64,000 bases of DNA from Natronosalvus halobius (GTDB taxonomy: Archaea; Halobacteriota; Halobacteria; Halobacteriales; Natrialbaceae), in assembly GCF_024138145.1 (NCBI RefSeq), contig NZ_CP099997.1:1550001-1614000 (forward strand). The letters are read 5' to 3'. The notes below the pieces were generated by a model, which worked only from the letters and a program-made list of their open reading frames with translations, ran no database searches and was not told where the DNA came from. Of this stretch, positions 53,601 through 62,523 are shown one piece after another (the first letter of the stretch is position 1; each line of letters starts with the position of its first letter). Position numbers and translations under genes: made by a program.

Positions 53601-54566
53601 ATGAACGCACCCATCCTCGTCGCCGGCGAAACGCTGGTCGACTTCCTCCCCAACCGTCCAGGACCGTTCTCGGCCGTCGACCAGTTCGAACGCCGAACAG
53701 GTGGCGCGCCAGCGAACGTCGCCGTCGCGCTCGCTCGTCTCGAACACGTCCCGGCGCTATGGACGCGCGTCGGCGACGACCCCTTCGGGCGCTACCTGGT
53801 GGACGTCCTCGGCGATCACGGCCTCCCCAACGATTTCGTCGAGGTCGACTCCGACGCACAGACGACCCTCGCGTTTGTCACCCACGACGAGTCGGGCGAC
53901 CGCACGTTCTCGTTCTACCGCGACGGGACCGCCGACACACGCCTCGCACCCGGTATCGTCGACGACGACACCCTCGACTCCCTCGAGTGGGTCCACACCG
54001 GCGGCGTCACCCTCTCGAGCGGCCGCTCGCGCGAGGCGACCCTCGAGTTGCTCGAGCGCGCCCGGGAATTGGGCTGTACCACCTCATTCGATCCCAACCA
54101 CCGGCCCGAACTGTGGGCCGACCAGGAGACGTTCGAACGGATCGGTCGGCGGGCGCTCGCACACACCGACGTCTGCAAGGCGACGGTCGAGGAACTCGAG
54201 GCGCTCGGCTGTGCCGGCGAGACGCCGGAAGCCGTCGCCCGCGACGCCCTCGACTGTGGCCCCCACACCGTCTTCCTCACGCGAGGGAGCGAGGGCGCGA
54301 TGGTGGTGACGAACGCGACGGCACCGACGCCCGAAGCCGTCTTCGAGCATCCCGGCTTCGAGGCCGACGTCGTCGACACCACCGGCGCGGGCGACGCGTT
54401 CGTCGCCGGGCTCGTCGCCTCGCTTCGCGAGGGTCGAGGACTCCAGGAGACCCTGACCGTCGCCAGCGCGGTGGCCGCCCGTGCGACGACCGAGCCCGGG
54501 GCGATGACGGCGCTCCCGACCCGGGACGAGGTCCAGGAGTGGCTGGACGCTCGCGGTTCGAAATGA
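53601..54566 (+). CDS. PfkB-family sugar kinase (fructokinase-like)
   Basis: A 321-residue ribokinase-family kinase. The start MNAPILVAGETLVDFLPN and RTGGAPANVAVALARL (first PfkB signature) are followed by the ATP/catalytic signature VVDTTGAGDAFVAGL with its general-base Asp. The family phosphorylates fructose, 2-keto-3-deoxygluconate or similar; the length and opening resemble fructokinases, but the substrate cannot be fixed. TATA-like CTATAC at 53573-53578 gives a leaderless start. No sugar-transport genes flank it. Confidence 0.9.
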   Translation: MNAPILVAGETLVDFLPNRPGPFSAVDQFERRTGGAPANVAVALARLEHVPALWTRVGDDPFGRYLVDVLGDHGLPNDFVEVDSDAQTTLAFVTHDESGDRTFSFYRDGTADTRLAPGIVDDDTLDSLEWVHTGGVTLSSGRSREATLELLERARELGCTTSFDPNHRPELWADQETFERIGRRALAHTDVCKATVEELEALGCAGETPEAVARDALDCGPHTVFLTRGSEGAMVVTNATAPTPEAVFEHPGFEADVVDTTGAGDAFVAGLVASLREGRGLQETLTVASAVAARATTEPGAMTALPTRDEVQEWLDARGSK

Positions 54567-54606
54567 CCCGGTTCGGGCAGTGTGTGTTCGCCACGGGTGA
54601 TCGACG

Positions 54607-55029
54607 GTGAGCCACCGAGCCACGAGACGGGCGGTCGAACGCCGCCTCCTGGACGAACACGGCGCGATTCTGGACCGACTCGACGCCTGTGCCGACGCCG
54701 TGGCCGACAATTGGCCAGCCGAGTCGGTTTCCGCAAGTGGCGCTGCGGTCGATCCGCTTCAGGACGCACTCGAGGCGGCGGGGCTCCTGGAGGCGTTTCC
54801 CCCGCTCCTCGTCGACCTGGTCGAATCCGCGGGATACACCCTCCCTGCACGACCGGTTCCCGCTCCGCCGTACGTCGTCGTGACGAGCCGCGGTCCGATG
54901 CTTCGGGCGACCATCCATCCAGGACGACTCGTCGTTCGGCTCGCCGTCTTCGGTCTCGAACGCGACCGCGCGTCCAGGCCAGCGTATCACCGCCTCGAAT
55001 CCGTCGACGTTTCTGTCGAACTCCGCTGA
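54607..55029 (+). CDS. Conserved haloarchaeal hypothetical
   Basis: A 140-residue protein with GTG start (MSHRATRRAVERRLLDEHG). The N-terminal half is helical (ILDRLDACADAVADNW; FPPLLVDLVESAGYTLPARP). The C-terminal half has beta-rich segments (YVVVTSRGPMLRATIHPGRLVVRLAVFG). No catalytic motif or membrane helix is present. It follows the sugar kinase by 40 bp on the same strand, so cotranscription is possible. Function is unknown. Confidence 0.7.
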   Translation: MSHRATRRAVERRLLDEHGAILDRLDACADAVADNWPAESVSASGAAVDPLQDALEAAGLLEAFPPLLVDLVESAGYTLPARPVPAPPYVVVTSRGPMLRATIHPGRLVVRLAVFGLERDRASRPAYHRLESVDVSVELR

Positions 55030-55102
55030 GCACCACTGCTCGTCCCCGTCGAAACCGCTCGGACCGCTACCTTTTAAACCCGTGCGTGAGAGTCACAATC
55101 TA

Positions 55103-55579
55103 ATGCATCCGAGTGCAGCGACGTTTGTCGCACAGGCCCGAGAGGAGTACGGCTTCGATCCGGCCGTCGAGGAGTTTCCGGAGGGGACGAAGACGGCGGC
55201 GGATGCCGCCGACGCCATCGGCTGTGACGTCGCCCAGATTGCGAGTTCGCTGGCGTTCGACGCCGATGGCGACCTCGTGGTGACGGTCACGAGCGGTGCG
55301 AACCGCGTCGACGAAAGTGCACTGGCCGAATCGATCGGAATCGCTCCCGAGGCAGTCGAGATGGCCGACCCCGAGCGGATCAAGTCCCGCCTGGGCTGGT
55401 CGATCGGTGGGGTCCCCCCGTTCTGTCACGACCGACCCGTACCGACGTACCTCGACGAAACACTCCAGGAATTCGACACGGTCTGGGCGGCCGCTGGAAC
55501 GCCGTCTGCGGTCTTTCCGATCGATCCAGCCGAACTCGAGGAACTGACCAACGCCAGAGTCGTTTCGGTCGTCGAGTGA
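55103..55579 (+). CDS. YbaK/ProX-family aminoacyl-tRNA deacylase
   Basis: A 158-residue editing-domain protein, starting MHPSAATFVAQAREEYGFD. YbaK-type marks are TKTAADAADAIGCDVAQIASSLAF, the central VVTVTSGANRVDESALAE, and the active-site glycine segment WSIGGVPPFCHD with the C-terminal DTVWAAAGTPSAVFPI. Such proteins hydrolyse misacylated Cys/Ala-tRNA(Pro) or similar. ATG 55103 was chosen over the GTG/ATG at 55082 by family start. It is followed by the zinc-uptake operon, which has its own promoter. Confidence 0.9.
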   Translation: MHPSAATFVAQAREEYGFDPAVEEFPEGTKTAADAADAIGCDVAQIASSLAFDADGDLVVTVTSGANRVDESALAESIGIAPEAVEMADPERIKSRLGWSIGGVPPFCHDRPVPTYLDETLQEFDTVWAAAGTPSAVFPIDPAELEELTNARVVSVVE

Positions 55580-55776
55580 ACTGCCGCGGATCGTTCTCGC
55601 GTAGGTTCGTTTCGTCTATCCATCCGATAACGGCGAGTGATCGGCGGGGGAGCGACATCAGCCCGACGGCAGCGAGCCGCGGTGGGGAACCGTCCGGTGC
55701 GACCTCGAGAGAGCGATGCGCGAGAAGTCCGGTCGGAACCTGTTTTAATAATCTGCTCCCACGTTCCTGCCACGAG

Positions 55777-55796
55777 TTATTAACCTTGGTCAATAA
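55777..55796. promoter_or_regulatory. Palindromic operator in front of znuABC
   Basis: TTATTAACC-TT-GGTCAATAA is an inverted repeat with 8 of 9 arm positions paired. It lies just upstream of a TATA (CTTTTATC, 55807-55814) that is about 25-30 bp before the znuA ATG. Position and symmetry fit a DtxR/Fur-type metal repressor (Zur/MntR/SirR-like), which is an inference. Confidence 0.65.
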
Positions 55797-55836
55797 GATA
55801 ATAACACTTTTATCGGCGTGACCGCTGGTGGGAGAT

Positions 55837-57375
55837 ATGGAACTGACACGCCGACGTGTACTGGGTCGCGGTGCGACGGCTCTCGGTATCGGTGCGTTCG
55901 CAGGGTGTCTGAGCGAACCCGGAGACGAGACTGACGGTGACGGGCCCGATGAGGTCACCGGATACGCCGCCTTCTTCCCGCTCTGGGACTGGACCAGCGA
56001 GGTCGTGGGCGATACAGGGTCGTTCGAGGACCCTGTCGATGCCGGCCAGTTGGGTCACGGCTGGAGCCCGGAAGGCGATCTAATTCGAACCGTCGCCGAA
56101 ACTGACGTCTTCGTCTACTTCGATAGTCCCGAATTCTCCTGGGCACAGGACATCGCCACACAACTCGAAGCAGAGGACGGAACCGACGTGGCGGTCATCG
56201 ACGGACTCGCGGGCGTTCCCGAGGCGCAATTTCTGTCGTTTTCGGGCGATGATCACGGTCACGAAGATGACAATCACGACGAACACGAGCACGAAGACAA
56301 CGAACAAGAACACGACGACCACGACGACCACGACGAACACGACGAACACGACGACCACGACGACCACGACGAACACGACGACCACGACGAACACGACGAA
56401 CACGACGACCACGACGACCACGACGACCACGAGGGAGAATCGCTATCCCTCGAGACCGTCGAACTGCACACCTCCTCGGGCGAGGTAACCGCCAACTGGC
56501 ACGGCGATCACTGGGACGGCGGCATTCCGTTCGTTCCAGTCGGCAAATCCATCGCACTCGAGGTTGCGCTCGAAGCCGACGGCGAGGAGCTTTCGCTCCA
56601 GGACGACGAATCCACACACCTCGAGGCCCGAGTCGCCGACGACGCGACGGCGGACGTCCTCGAGACCGACGTGGACGGCCACATCGTCGAGCTACGCGGA
56701 CTCGAGGAAGGAGACACACGTCTCGTCTTCGAACTCCAACGAGAGAACGAAATCGTCTGGGACTCGAGCGCCGATTCACTCCGCGTCGAGGTCACCGCTG
56801 ACGCCGGATCGGGAATGACCGCCTTCCACGACCCGCACGTCTGGCTCGATCCCGTGCTCGCCGCGGACGTCGTTCACGCTATCGCCGACGGACTCGCCGA
56901 AGTTGCGCCCGACGAAGCGGACACTTTCGAGGCCAATGCCGAGGCCTACGCCGAGCGACTCGACGAAGTCGACGAGCAGTTTCGGGCGCTCGTCGACGAG
57001 GCCGACCTCGAGGTCGCCGTGATCGCCGGTCACGACTCGTTCCGGTACCTCGAGCGCCGCTACGGCTTCGAGCTCCACTCGCCAGTCGGGGTCTCTCCCG
57101 ACGAGTCGCCGAGCCCCGGCGAGATCGCCGAGACGATCGAACTCGTCGACGAACGCGGAATCGACACGATTCTCTACGATCCGTTCGAGGTTCCCGAGGG
57201 CGAGGTGCCGCCCCTCGCCGAGACCATCGTCCAGGACAGCCAGGCGACCGAGACGGCGCCGCTGACCCCGGTGGGTGGGACGCTGGCCGAGTGGAACGAC
57301 CGCGACTGGGGCTGGGTCGAACAGATGACGGAACTGAACCTGCCGTCGCTTCGCGCCGCACTCAAAGCCGAGTGA
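55837..57375 (+). CDS. znuA: Zinc ABC-transporter solute-binding lipoprotein
   Basis: A 512-residue ZnuA/TroA-like receptor. The Tat signal (TRRRVLGRGATALGIGAF) ends in a lipobox (FAGC), so it is anchored at the outer face of the membrane. The A-1 family clusters are split: the first His region is GQLGHGWSPEGD, followed by a long His/Asp-rich loop (about 135-205, DDHD/DEHD repeats) that likely gathers zinc. An extra domain of about 120 residues (SLETVELHTSSGEVTANW to SLRVEVTADAG) is then inserted before the second metal cluster (FHDPHVWLDPVLAADVV; IAGHDSFRYLERRYGF; YDPFE). The insert is beta-rich with WHGDHWDGG. The protein overlaps znuC. Confidence 0.95.
   Translation: MELTRRRVLGRGATALGIGAFAGCLSEPGDETDGDGPDEVTGYAAFFPLWDWTSEVVGDTGSFEDPVDAGQLGHGWSPEGDLIRTVAETDVFVYFDSPEFSWAQDIATQLEAEDGTDVAVIDGLAGVPEAQFLSFSGDDHGHEDDNHDEHEHEDNEQEHDDHDDHDEHDEHDDHDDHDEHDDHDEHDEHDDHDDHDDHEGESLSLETVELHTSSGEVTANWHGDHWDGGIPFVPVGKSIALEVALEADGEELSLQDDESTHLEARVADDATADVLETDVDGHIVELRGLEEGDTRLVFELQRENEIVWDSSADSLRVEVTADAGSGMTAFHDPHVWLDPVLAADVVHAIADGLAEVAPDEADTFEANAEAYAERLDEVDEQFRALVDEADLEVAVIAGHDSFRYLERRYGFELHSPVGVSPDESPSPGEIAETIELVDERGIDTILYDPFEVPEGEVPPLAETIVQDSQATETAPLTPVGGTLAEWNDRDWGWVEQMTELNLPSLRAALKAE
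56249..56440. repeat. GACGACCACGAC-type repeat encoding the His/Asp-rich loop of ZnuA
   Basis: About 190 bp of near-perfect trinucleotide and hexanucleotide repeats (CACGACGAC/CACGACGAA) encode alternating HDD/HDE units. It is expected to be length-variable between strains and could tune periplasm-side zinc capacity. Confidence 0.85.
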
Positions 57376-58178
57376 TGTCCCTCGACGACCGACACGAAAG
57401 TGTAAGAACTAACTCCCCTGCGGGCGGAGACTCGCCAGTGACTTCCGCGGTCGACGTCCGCGACGTTTCGTTCGCCTACGGCGACACCCCCGTCGTGAAA
57501 GACGTTTCGCTGACCATCGAATCGGGCGAGTTCCTGGGCCTCATCGGCCCCAACGGCTCCGGCAAGACGACGCTCTTGCACCTCATGCTCGGCCTCCTCG
57601 AGCCCGACAGCGGTTCGATCGACCTCTTCGGTGAATCGGTCGATCAGTTCGTCGACGGCGAGCGCATCGGCTACGTCTCCCAGCAGTCAACCGAGCAAGG
57701 CGGGTCGATGCCCGTCACGGTTCGCGAGGCGGTGACCATGGGGCGATTCGCCCACGCGGGCCACGCGCGACTGACCGACGAGGACCGCGCCATCGTCCAG
57801 GACGCCCTCGAGACGGTCGGCATCACCGACATCGCGGATCGGCGCGTCACCCAGTTATCGGGCGGACAGCGCCAGCGAGCGTTCATCGCCCGTGCGCTCG
57901 CGAGCGAGGCGGATTTGCTCGCCCTGGACGAACCCACCGTCGGCGTCGACGCCGAGTCCCGGGACGCGTTCTACCAGTTACTCGAATCGCTCAACGAGTC
58001 GGGGATTACGATCATCCTCATCGAGCACGACATCGGCGTCGTCACCGACCGCGCCTCGCGTATCGCTTGCATCAACACGGAACTGTACCACCACGGCGAC
58101 ACCGAGTCGTTCGTCGAGAGCGACGCGCTCGCCGAGGCCTACGGGGCGACGGGACAGATCGTCCACCACGATCACTGA
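57375..58178 (+). CDS. znuC: Zinc ABC-transporter ATPase
   Basis: A 267-residue ATP-binding subunit. Walker A is GPNGSGKTT, the Q-loop lies in GYVSQQSTEQGGS, the signature is LSGGQRQRAF, Walker B is LLALDEPTVGVD, and the switch His is in LIEHD. The start ATG overlaps the znuA stop (TGATG), and znuB begins 1-2 bp after its stop, so the three genes form one operon. The C-terminal tail ends in HHDH. It powers uptake of zinc (possibly Mn) through ZnuB. Confidence 0.95.
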   Translation: MSLDDRHESVRTNSPAGGDSPVTSAVDVRDVSFAYGDTPVVKDVSLTIESGEFLGLIGPNGSGKTTLLHLMLGLLEPDSGSIDLFGESVDQFVDGERIGYVSQQSTEQGGSMPVTVREAVTMGRFAHAGHARLTDEDRAIVQDALETVGITDIADRRVTQLSGGQRQRAFIARALASEADLLALDEPTVGVDAESRDAFYQLLESLNESGITIILIEHDIGVVTDRASRIACINTELYHHGDTESFVESDALAEAYGATGQIVHHDH

Positions 58179-58179
58179 G

Positions 58180-59241
58180 ATGACCGAAGGGACAGACACC
58201 GCCAGGGCGGCCGAACCGGTCTCGAGTCACGACTCCGGCCTGCGATACGGCCTCGAGGTCGCCGGCCTCGCCCTGACGGGGCTGGTGGCCACCGTCATGA
58301 TTGGCTTCGTCGTCCTCTACTGGCTCCAGGAGTATCCGCTGGCGGCCGGCGCGTACGAGCAGTTCATGATCGCCGGCCAGTGGCTCGATTACTCCCTCGG
58401 GACGAACGTCTTCAAGTGGTCGTTCATGTGGCAGTCGATGGCCACCGGCGTCCTGATCGGCATCGTCGGCCCACTCATCGGGAGTTTTCTCGTTCACCGC
58501 GAAATGGCGCTGATCGGCGAGACGCTCGCACACACGGCCTTCGCCGGCGTCGCGATCGGTTTCGCCGCGGCCTCGCTAGTCGGCTGGGCCGGCTCGCCAA
58601 TGTACGCGGCGCTCGTCGTCGCGATTCTGGGCGCGCTGGGCGTCCAGTGGCTCTCCGAGCGGACGAACGCCTACGGCGACGTCCCCGTCGCGATCATGCT
58701 CACGGGCAGTTTCGCCGTCGGGACGCTCGTCGTGAGCTGGGGCCGAGGCCGGCGCGGCATCAGCATCGAGGACTACCTCTTCGGCGACCTCTCGATCGTC
58801 ACGGCCTCGAGCGCCCGACTCATGGCCGTCCTCAGCGTTGCGGTCGTCGCGGTCGTCGCCGCCACGTACAAACAACTCCTGTTCATCACGTTCGACGAGC
58901 AGGCCGCTCGCGTCGCGCGACTGAACGTCACCGCGTACAACACGCTGTTGGTCGTGATGACCGCAGTCGTGGTCGTCGGCTCGATTCAGGTCCTGGGCGT
59001 CATCCTCGTCGCCGGAATGCTCGTCATCCCCGTGGCAGCCGCCTCACAGATCGCCCGCGGATTCCGGGAAACGGTGATCCTCTCGGTCCTATTCGGAGAG
59101 CTCTCGATCGCCGGCGGGTTCGGCCTGGCCATCTCGCAGCGGCTCCCTTCCGGCGGCTCGATCATCGTCGTCGCCATCGCCGTCTACCTGCTGGTGATCG
59201 CGCTCTCGAGTCGGTCGGTCGCGGCGATTTCGACCCACTAG
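58180..59241 (+). CDS. znuB: Zinc ABC-transporter permease
   Basis: A 353-residue ABC-3 family permease with eight to nine hydrophobic helices. The coupling/EAA-like region LIGETLAHTAFAGVAIGF and the conserved LGVILVAGMLVIPVAAASQIA are diagnostic. A 20-residue charged N-tail precedes the first helix (VAGLALTGLVATVMIGFVVLYW). It works with ZnuA and ZnuC for high-affinity zinc import. The operon is probably repressed under zinc sufficiency via the palindrome at 55777-55796. Confidence 0.94.
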   Translation: MTEGTDTARAAEPVSSHDSGLRYGLEVAGLALTGLVATVMIGFVVLYWLQEYPLAAGAYEQFMIAGQWLDYSLGTNVFKWSFMWQSMATGVLIGIVGPLIGSFLVHREMALIGETLAHTAFAGVAIGFAAASLVGWAGSPMYAALVVAILGALGVQWLSERTNAYGDVPVAIMLTGSFAVGTLVVSWGRGRRGISIEDYLFGDLSIVTASSARLMAVLSVAVVAVVAATYKQLLFITFDEQAARVARLNVTAYNTLLVVMTAVVVVGSIQVLGVILVAGMLVIPVAAASQIARGFRETVILSVLFGELSIAGGFGLAISQRLPSGGSIIVVAIAVYLLVIALSSRSVAAISTH

Positions 59242-59311
59242 CTCTCCGGTGAATCCCACCCACAGGGAACGGCCCCACGTTTAACTCCCTTCCCGGGGAA
59301 CAGTACATTCG

Positions 59312-61408
59312 ATGGGAAGGTTACGCGATCTATTCGCACCCGAGACCGTTGCCGTCGTCGGCGCGACCGACCGCGAGGGCGCCGTCGGACGGGCGATTCT
59401 CGAGAATCTGCAGGCGGATTTTCGGGGCGACGTGGTCCCCGTCAACCCCAACCGGGAGTCCGTGCTGGGTCTCGAGAGTTACCCGGACGTCGCGAGCGCA
59501 CCGCCGGTCAATCTGTCGGTGATCGTCGTCCCGCCGTCGATCGTCCTCCAGGCGATCGAGGAGAGCGCCGAGGCGGGCGTCGAGAACGTCGTCGTCATCA
59601 CCGCCGGGTTTTCCGAGACGGGTGGCGAAGGCGCCGCTCGCGAGCGCGAGGTGCGCGACCTCGCCGCGTCGTACGACCTGAATCTGGTCGGCCCCAACAG
59701 TCTGGGGATTATGAACACACAGACCGGGATGAACGCCACGTTCGGCCCCGAGAACGCCATCGAGGGCTCGGTGTCGTTCATGAGCCAATCGGGTGCGTTC
59801 ATCACCGCCGTCCTGGACTGGTCGAACGAACAGGGGATCGGCTTCCGGGACGTCGTCTCGCTGGGCAACAAGTCGGTGCTCGACGAGACGGACTTCGTCC
59901 GCGAGTGGGGCGACGATCCCGAGACGGACGTCGTCATCGGCTACCTCGAGGGAATCGATCACGGCAACGAGTTCCTCGAGGTCGCCCGCGAGGTGAGCGA
60001 CGACACGCCGATCGTGCTCGTGAAGTCGGGTCGGACTAGCGCAGGTGCGCAGGCCGCCTCCTCACACACGGGCGCCATCGCCGGCAGCGAGGCCGCCTAC
60101 GAGACCGGCCTCGAGCAGGCGGGCGTCCTCCGCGCGCGGTCGGTCCAGGAACTCTTCGACTGGGCACGAGCGCTCTCGGGACTGCCGACGCCCGAGACCG
60201 ACGGCGTCGCCGTCGTCACGAACGCCGGCGGACCTGGCGTGCTCACCACCGACGCGGTCGGCGACTCGACGCTGTCGATGGCCGGCTTTACCGACGAGAC
60301 GATCGACCGACTGACCGAGACGATGCCCGATGAGGCGAACGTCTACAACCCAATCGACGTCATCGGCGACGCCGACGTCGAGCGGTTCGAGACGGCGCTC
60401 GACATCGCCCTCTCGGACCCCAACGTCGGCAGCGCCGTCGTCGTCAGCGCCCCGACGGCTGTGCTCCCGTACGACGAACTGAGCGAAGTCGTGATCGAGA
60501 AACGAAACGAGCACGAGAAACCCATCGTCACGAGCCTGATGGGTGGCAGTCGATCGCGCGACGCGGAGGCGGTCCTCCGGGAGGCCGGAATTCCCAACTA
60601 CTTCGACCCCGCCCGGGCCGTCTCGGGGCTCGACGCCCTCGAGCGCTATCGCTCGATTCGCGAGGCGACGACCGACGAGCCCACCAGATTCGACGTCGAC
60701 CGCGAGGGGGCCCGGGAGATCCTCGAGACCGCCCGAGACCGGTCGGACAACCGCCTCGGCGTCGAGGCAATGGACCTGCTCGAGGCCTACGGCATTCCGA
60801 CGCCGACGGGCGAAATCGTCGACGATCCGGCGGACGCGCGAGCGGTCGCCGAGTCGATCGACGGCGACGTCGTCCTCAAGATCGTCAGCCCGGACATCAG
60901 CCACAAGTCCGACATAGGCGGCGTCCGCGTGGGGGTGGGGGACGACGAGGTCTACGACGCCTACGAGGACGTCGTCGCGAAGGCGCGAAACTACCAGCCC
61001 GGCGCGACGATCATCGGCGTCCAGGTCCAGGAGATGCTCGACCTCGAGTCCTCGACCGAGACCATCATTGGGATGAACCGGGACCCGCAGTTCGGTCCCC
61101 TGCTCCTGTTCGGCCTGGGCGGCATCTTCGTCGAGATCCTCGAGGACACATCGCTTCGGGTCGCGCCGATCGGCGAGAGCGAGGCCCGGGCGATGGTCGA
61201 CGAGATCAAAGCGGCGCCGCTCCTGCGCGGCGCTCGAGGGCGCGATCCGGCCGACGTCGACGCCGTCGTCGAGTCGATCCAGCGACTTTCACAGCTGGTG
61301 ACCGACTTCCCGGCGATCCTCGAACTCGACGTGAATCCCCTCGTCGCCGGATCCGGCGGCGTACAGGCGATCGACCTCAGACTGACCGTTGACACGGAGG
61401 AGCTATGA
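59312..61408 (+). CDS. ADP-forming acetate/acyl-CoA ligase (fused alpha-beta)
   Basis: A 698-residue single-chain ACD. It makes acetate (or another acid) and ATP from acyl-CoA, ADP and phosphate, the normal archaeal route to acetate. CoA-binding Rossmann domain: VAVVGATDREGAVGRAIL. Succinyl-CoA-ligase-like domains: NLVGPNSLGIMN, FMSQSGAFITAVLDW and TNAGGPGVL. The probable phosphorylated His is in AASSHTGAIAGSE. The C-terminal ATP-grasp includes VLKIVSPDISHKSDIGGVRVG and FGLGGIFVEIL. Its stop overlaps the next ATG (ATGA), so the two genes are translationally coupled. Confidence 0.94.
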   Translation: MGRLRDLFAPETVAVVGATDREGAVGRAILENLQADFRGDVVPVNPNRESVLGLESYPDVASAPPVNLSVIVVPPSIVLQAIEESAEAGVENVVVITAGFSETGGEGAAREREVRDLAASYDLNLVGPNSLGIMNTQTGMNATFGPENAIEGSVSFMSQSGAFITAVLDWSNEQGIGFRDVVSLGNKSVLDETDFVREWGDDPETDVVIGYLEGIDHGNEFLEVAREVSDDTPIVLVKSGRTSAGAQAASSHTGAIAGSEAAYETGLEQAGVLRARSVQELFDWARALSGLPTPETDGVAVVTNAGGPGVLTTDAVGDSTLSMAGFTDETIDRLTETMPDEANVYNPIDVIGDADVERFETALDIALSDPNVGSAVVVSAPTAVLPYDELSEVVIEKRNEHEKPIVTSLMGGSRSRDAEAVLREAGIPNYFDPARAVSGLDALERYRSIREATTDEPTRFDVDREGAREILETARDRSDNRLGVEAMDLLEAYGIPTPTGEIVDDPADARAVAESIDGDVVLKIVSPDISHKSDIGGVRVGVGDDEVYDAYEDVVAKARNYQPGATIIGVQVQEMLDLESSTETIIGMNRDPQFGPLLLFGLGGIFVEILEDTSLRVAPIGESEARAMVDEIKAAPLLRGARGRDPADVDAVVESIQRLSQLVTDFPAILELDVNPLVAGSGGVQAIDLRLTVDTEEL

Positions 61409-62523
61409 CCGACTCAGATACGGAAACCGAAACCGAAACCGACACCACGGCGAACGCGAAGACGAACGGCACCCGACCGATCCTGGTCGCCTCCCTCGAG
61501 GAGAGCACAGGTAAGACGGCGATCACGCTCGCGCTGGCGAACCACGCCGCCGAAGCGGGCGACGACGTCGGCTACATGAAACCCAAGGGGACCCGACTCC
61601 AGAGCAACGTCGGCAAGACCCTCGACACCGATCCGATGCTCGCGCGCGAAATCCTCGGCCTGGACGCCGAGATGCACGACCTCGAGCCCGTGGTCTACTC
61701 GCCGACGTTCATCGAGCAGGCGATTCGGGGACGAGAACACCCGGAGGAACTGCGCGAGCGCGTTTCGGAGGCCTACGACGCCCTCGCGGCGGACCGCGAC
61801 CGCATGTTCCTCGAGGGTGCGGGCCGACTCGAGCAAGGCGCCATCGTGGACCTGACCGACGCGGACATCGCGTCGCTGGTCGACGCGCGCGTGCTGGTGA
61901 TCGCTCCCTACGAGACCCCGGGCGACGTCGACGACGTGCTGGCGGCGGCGGACGCATTCGGCGACCAGTTCGACGGCGTCCTCTTCAACGCCGTCGCCGA
62001 CTCCGTCCGGGACCAGCTCGAGTCCGACATCGCGCCCTTCCTCGAGGGGCGAGGCGTACCGGTCCACGGCGTCCTGCCACGCGACCAGACGCTGGCCGGC
62101 GTCACCGTCCAGGACCTGGCCGACGAACTCGGCGGGCGCGTGCTGTCCGAGAACGGCCTCGACGAGTACGTCGAGCGCTTCTCCGTCGGGGCGATGGGTG
62201 CCGACAGCGCGCTCAGGCACTTCCGGCGGACGAAAAACGCCGCCGTCATCACGGGTGGTGACCGCGCGGACATCCACTCCGCGGCGCTCGAGGCACGGGG
62301 CGTGAAGTGTCTCATCCTGACCGGCGGCCACCGCCCGTCCGGCGCGATCCTCGGCCAGGCGGCCGAGAAGGACGTCCCCGTCCTGCTAGTCCAGTCGGAC
62401 ACGCTCACGACCGTCGAGCGGGCCGAGGAAATCGTCCGAAGCGGTCGGACCCGCGACCAGACGACCGTCGAGCGCATGCAGGCGCTTCTCGCCGACCACG
62501 CCGACCTCGAGTCGCTTCGCTGA
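61405..62523 (+). CDS. P-loop DRTGG-domain protein (phosphotransacetylase-like N-region)
   Basis: A 372-residue protein. A Thr-Glu repeat (TETETETD, encoded by GAAACC hexamers) at the N-terminus is followed by a BioD/dethiobiotin-synthetase-like P-loop ATPase, LVASLEESTGKTAITLALA. The C-terminal DRTGG domain has the characteristic VERFSVGAMGADSALRHF and AVITGGDRADIHSAALE. Such proteins regulate or accompany acetyl-CoA/acetate metabolism; translational overlap with the ACD gene supports that role. It lacks the transacetylase catalytic domain of bacterial Pta, so it is more likely a nucleotide or CoA sensor. Confidence 0.88.
   Translation: MTDSDTETETETDTTANAKTNGTRPILVASLEESTGKTAITLALANHAAEAGDDVGYMKPKGTRLQSNVGKTLDTDPMLAREILGLDAEMHDLEPVVYSPTFIEQAIRGREHPEELRERVSEAYDALAADRDRMFLEGAGRLEQGAIVDLTDADIASLVDARVLVIAPYETPGDVDDVLAAADAFGDQFDGVLFNAVADSVRDQLESDIAPFLEGRGVPVHGVLPRDQTLAGVTVQDLADELGGRVLSENGLDEYVERFSVGAMGADSALRHFRRTKNAAVITGGDRADIHSAALEARGVKCLILTGGHRPSGAILGQAAEKDVPVLLVQSDTLTTVERAEEIVRSGRTRDQTTVERMQALLADHADLESLR

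Noticed and set aside
56080-56430. Val/Phe-rich frame opposite the ZnuA His loop
   Set aside because: It is the direct antisense of the GAC/CAC repeat and has no independent support.
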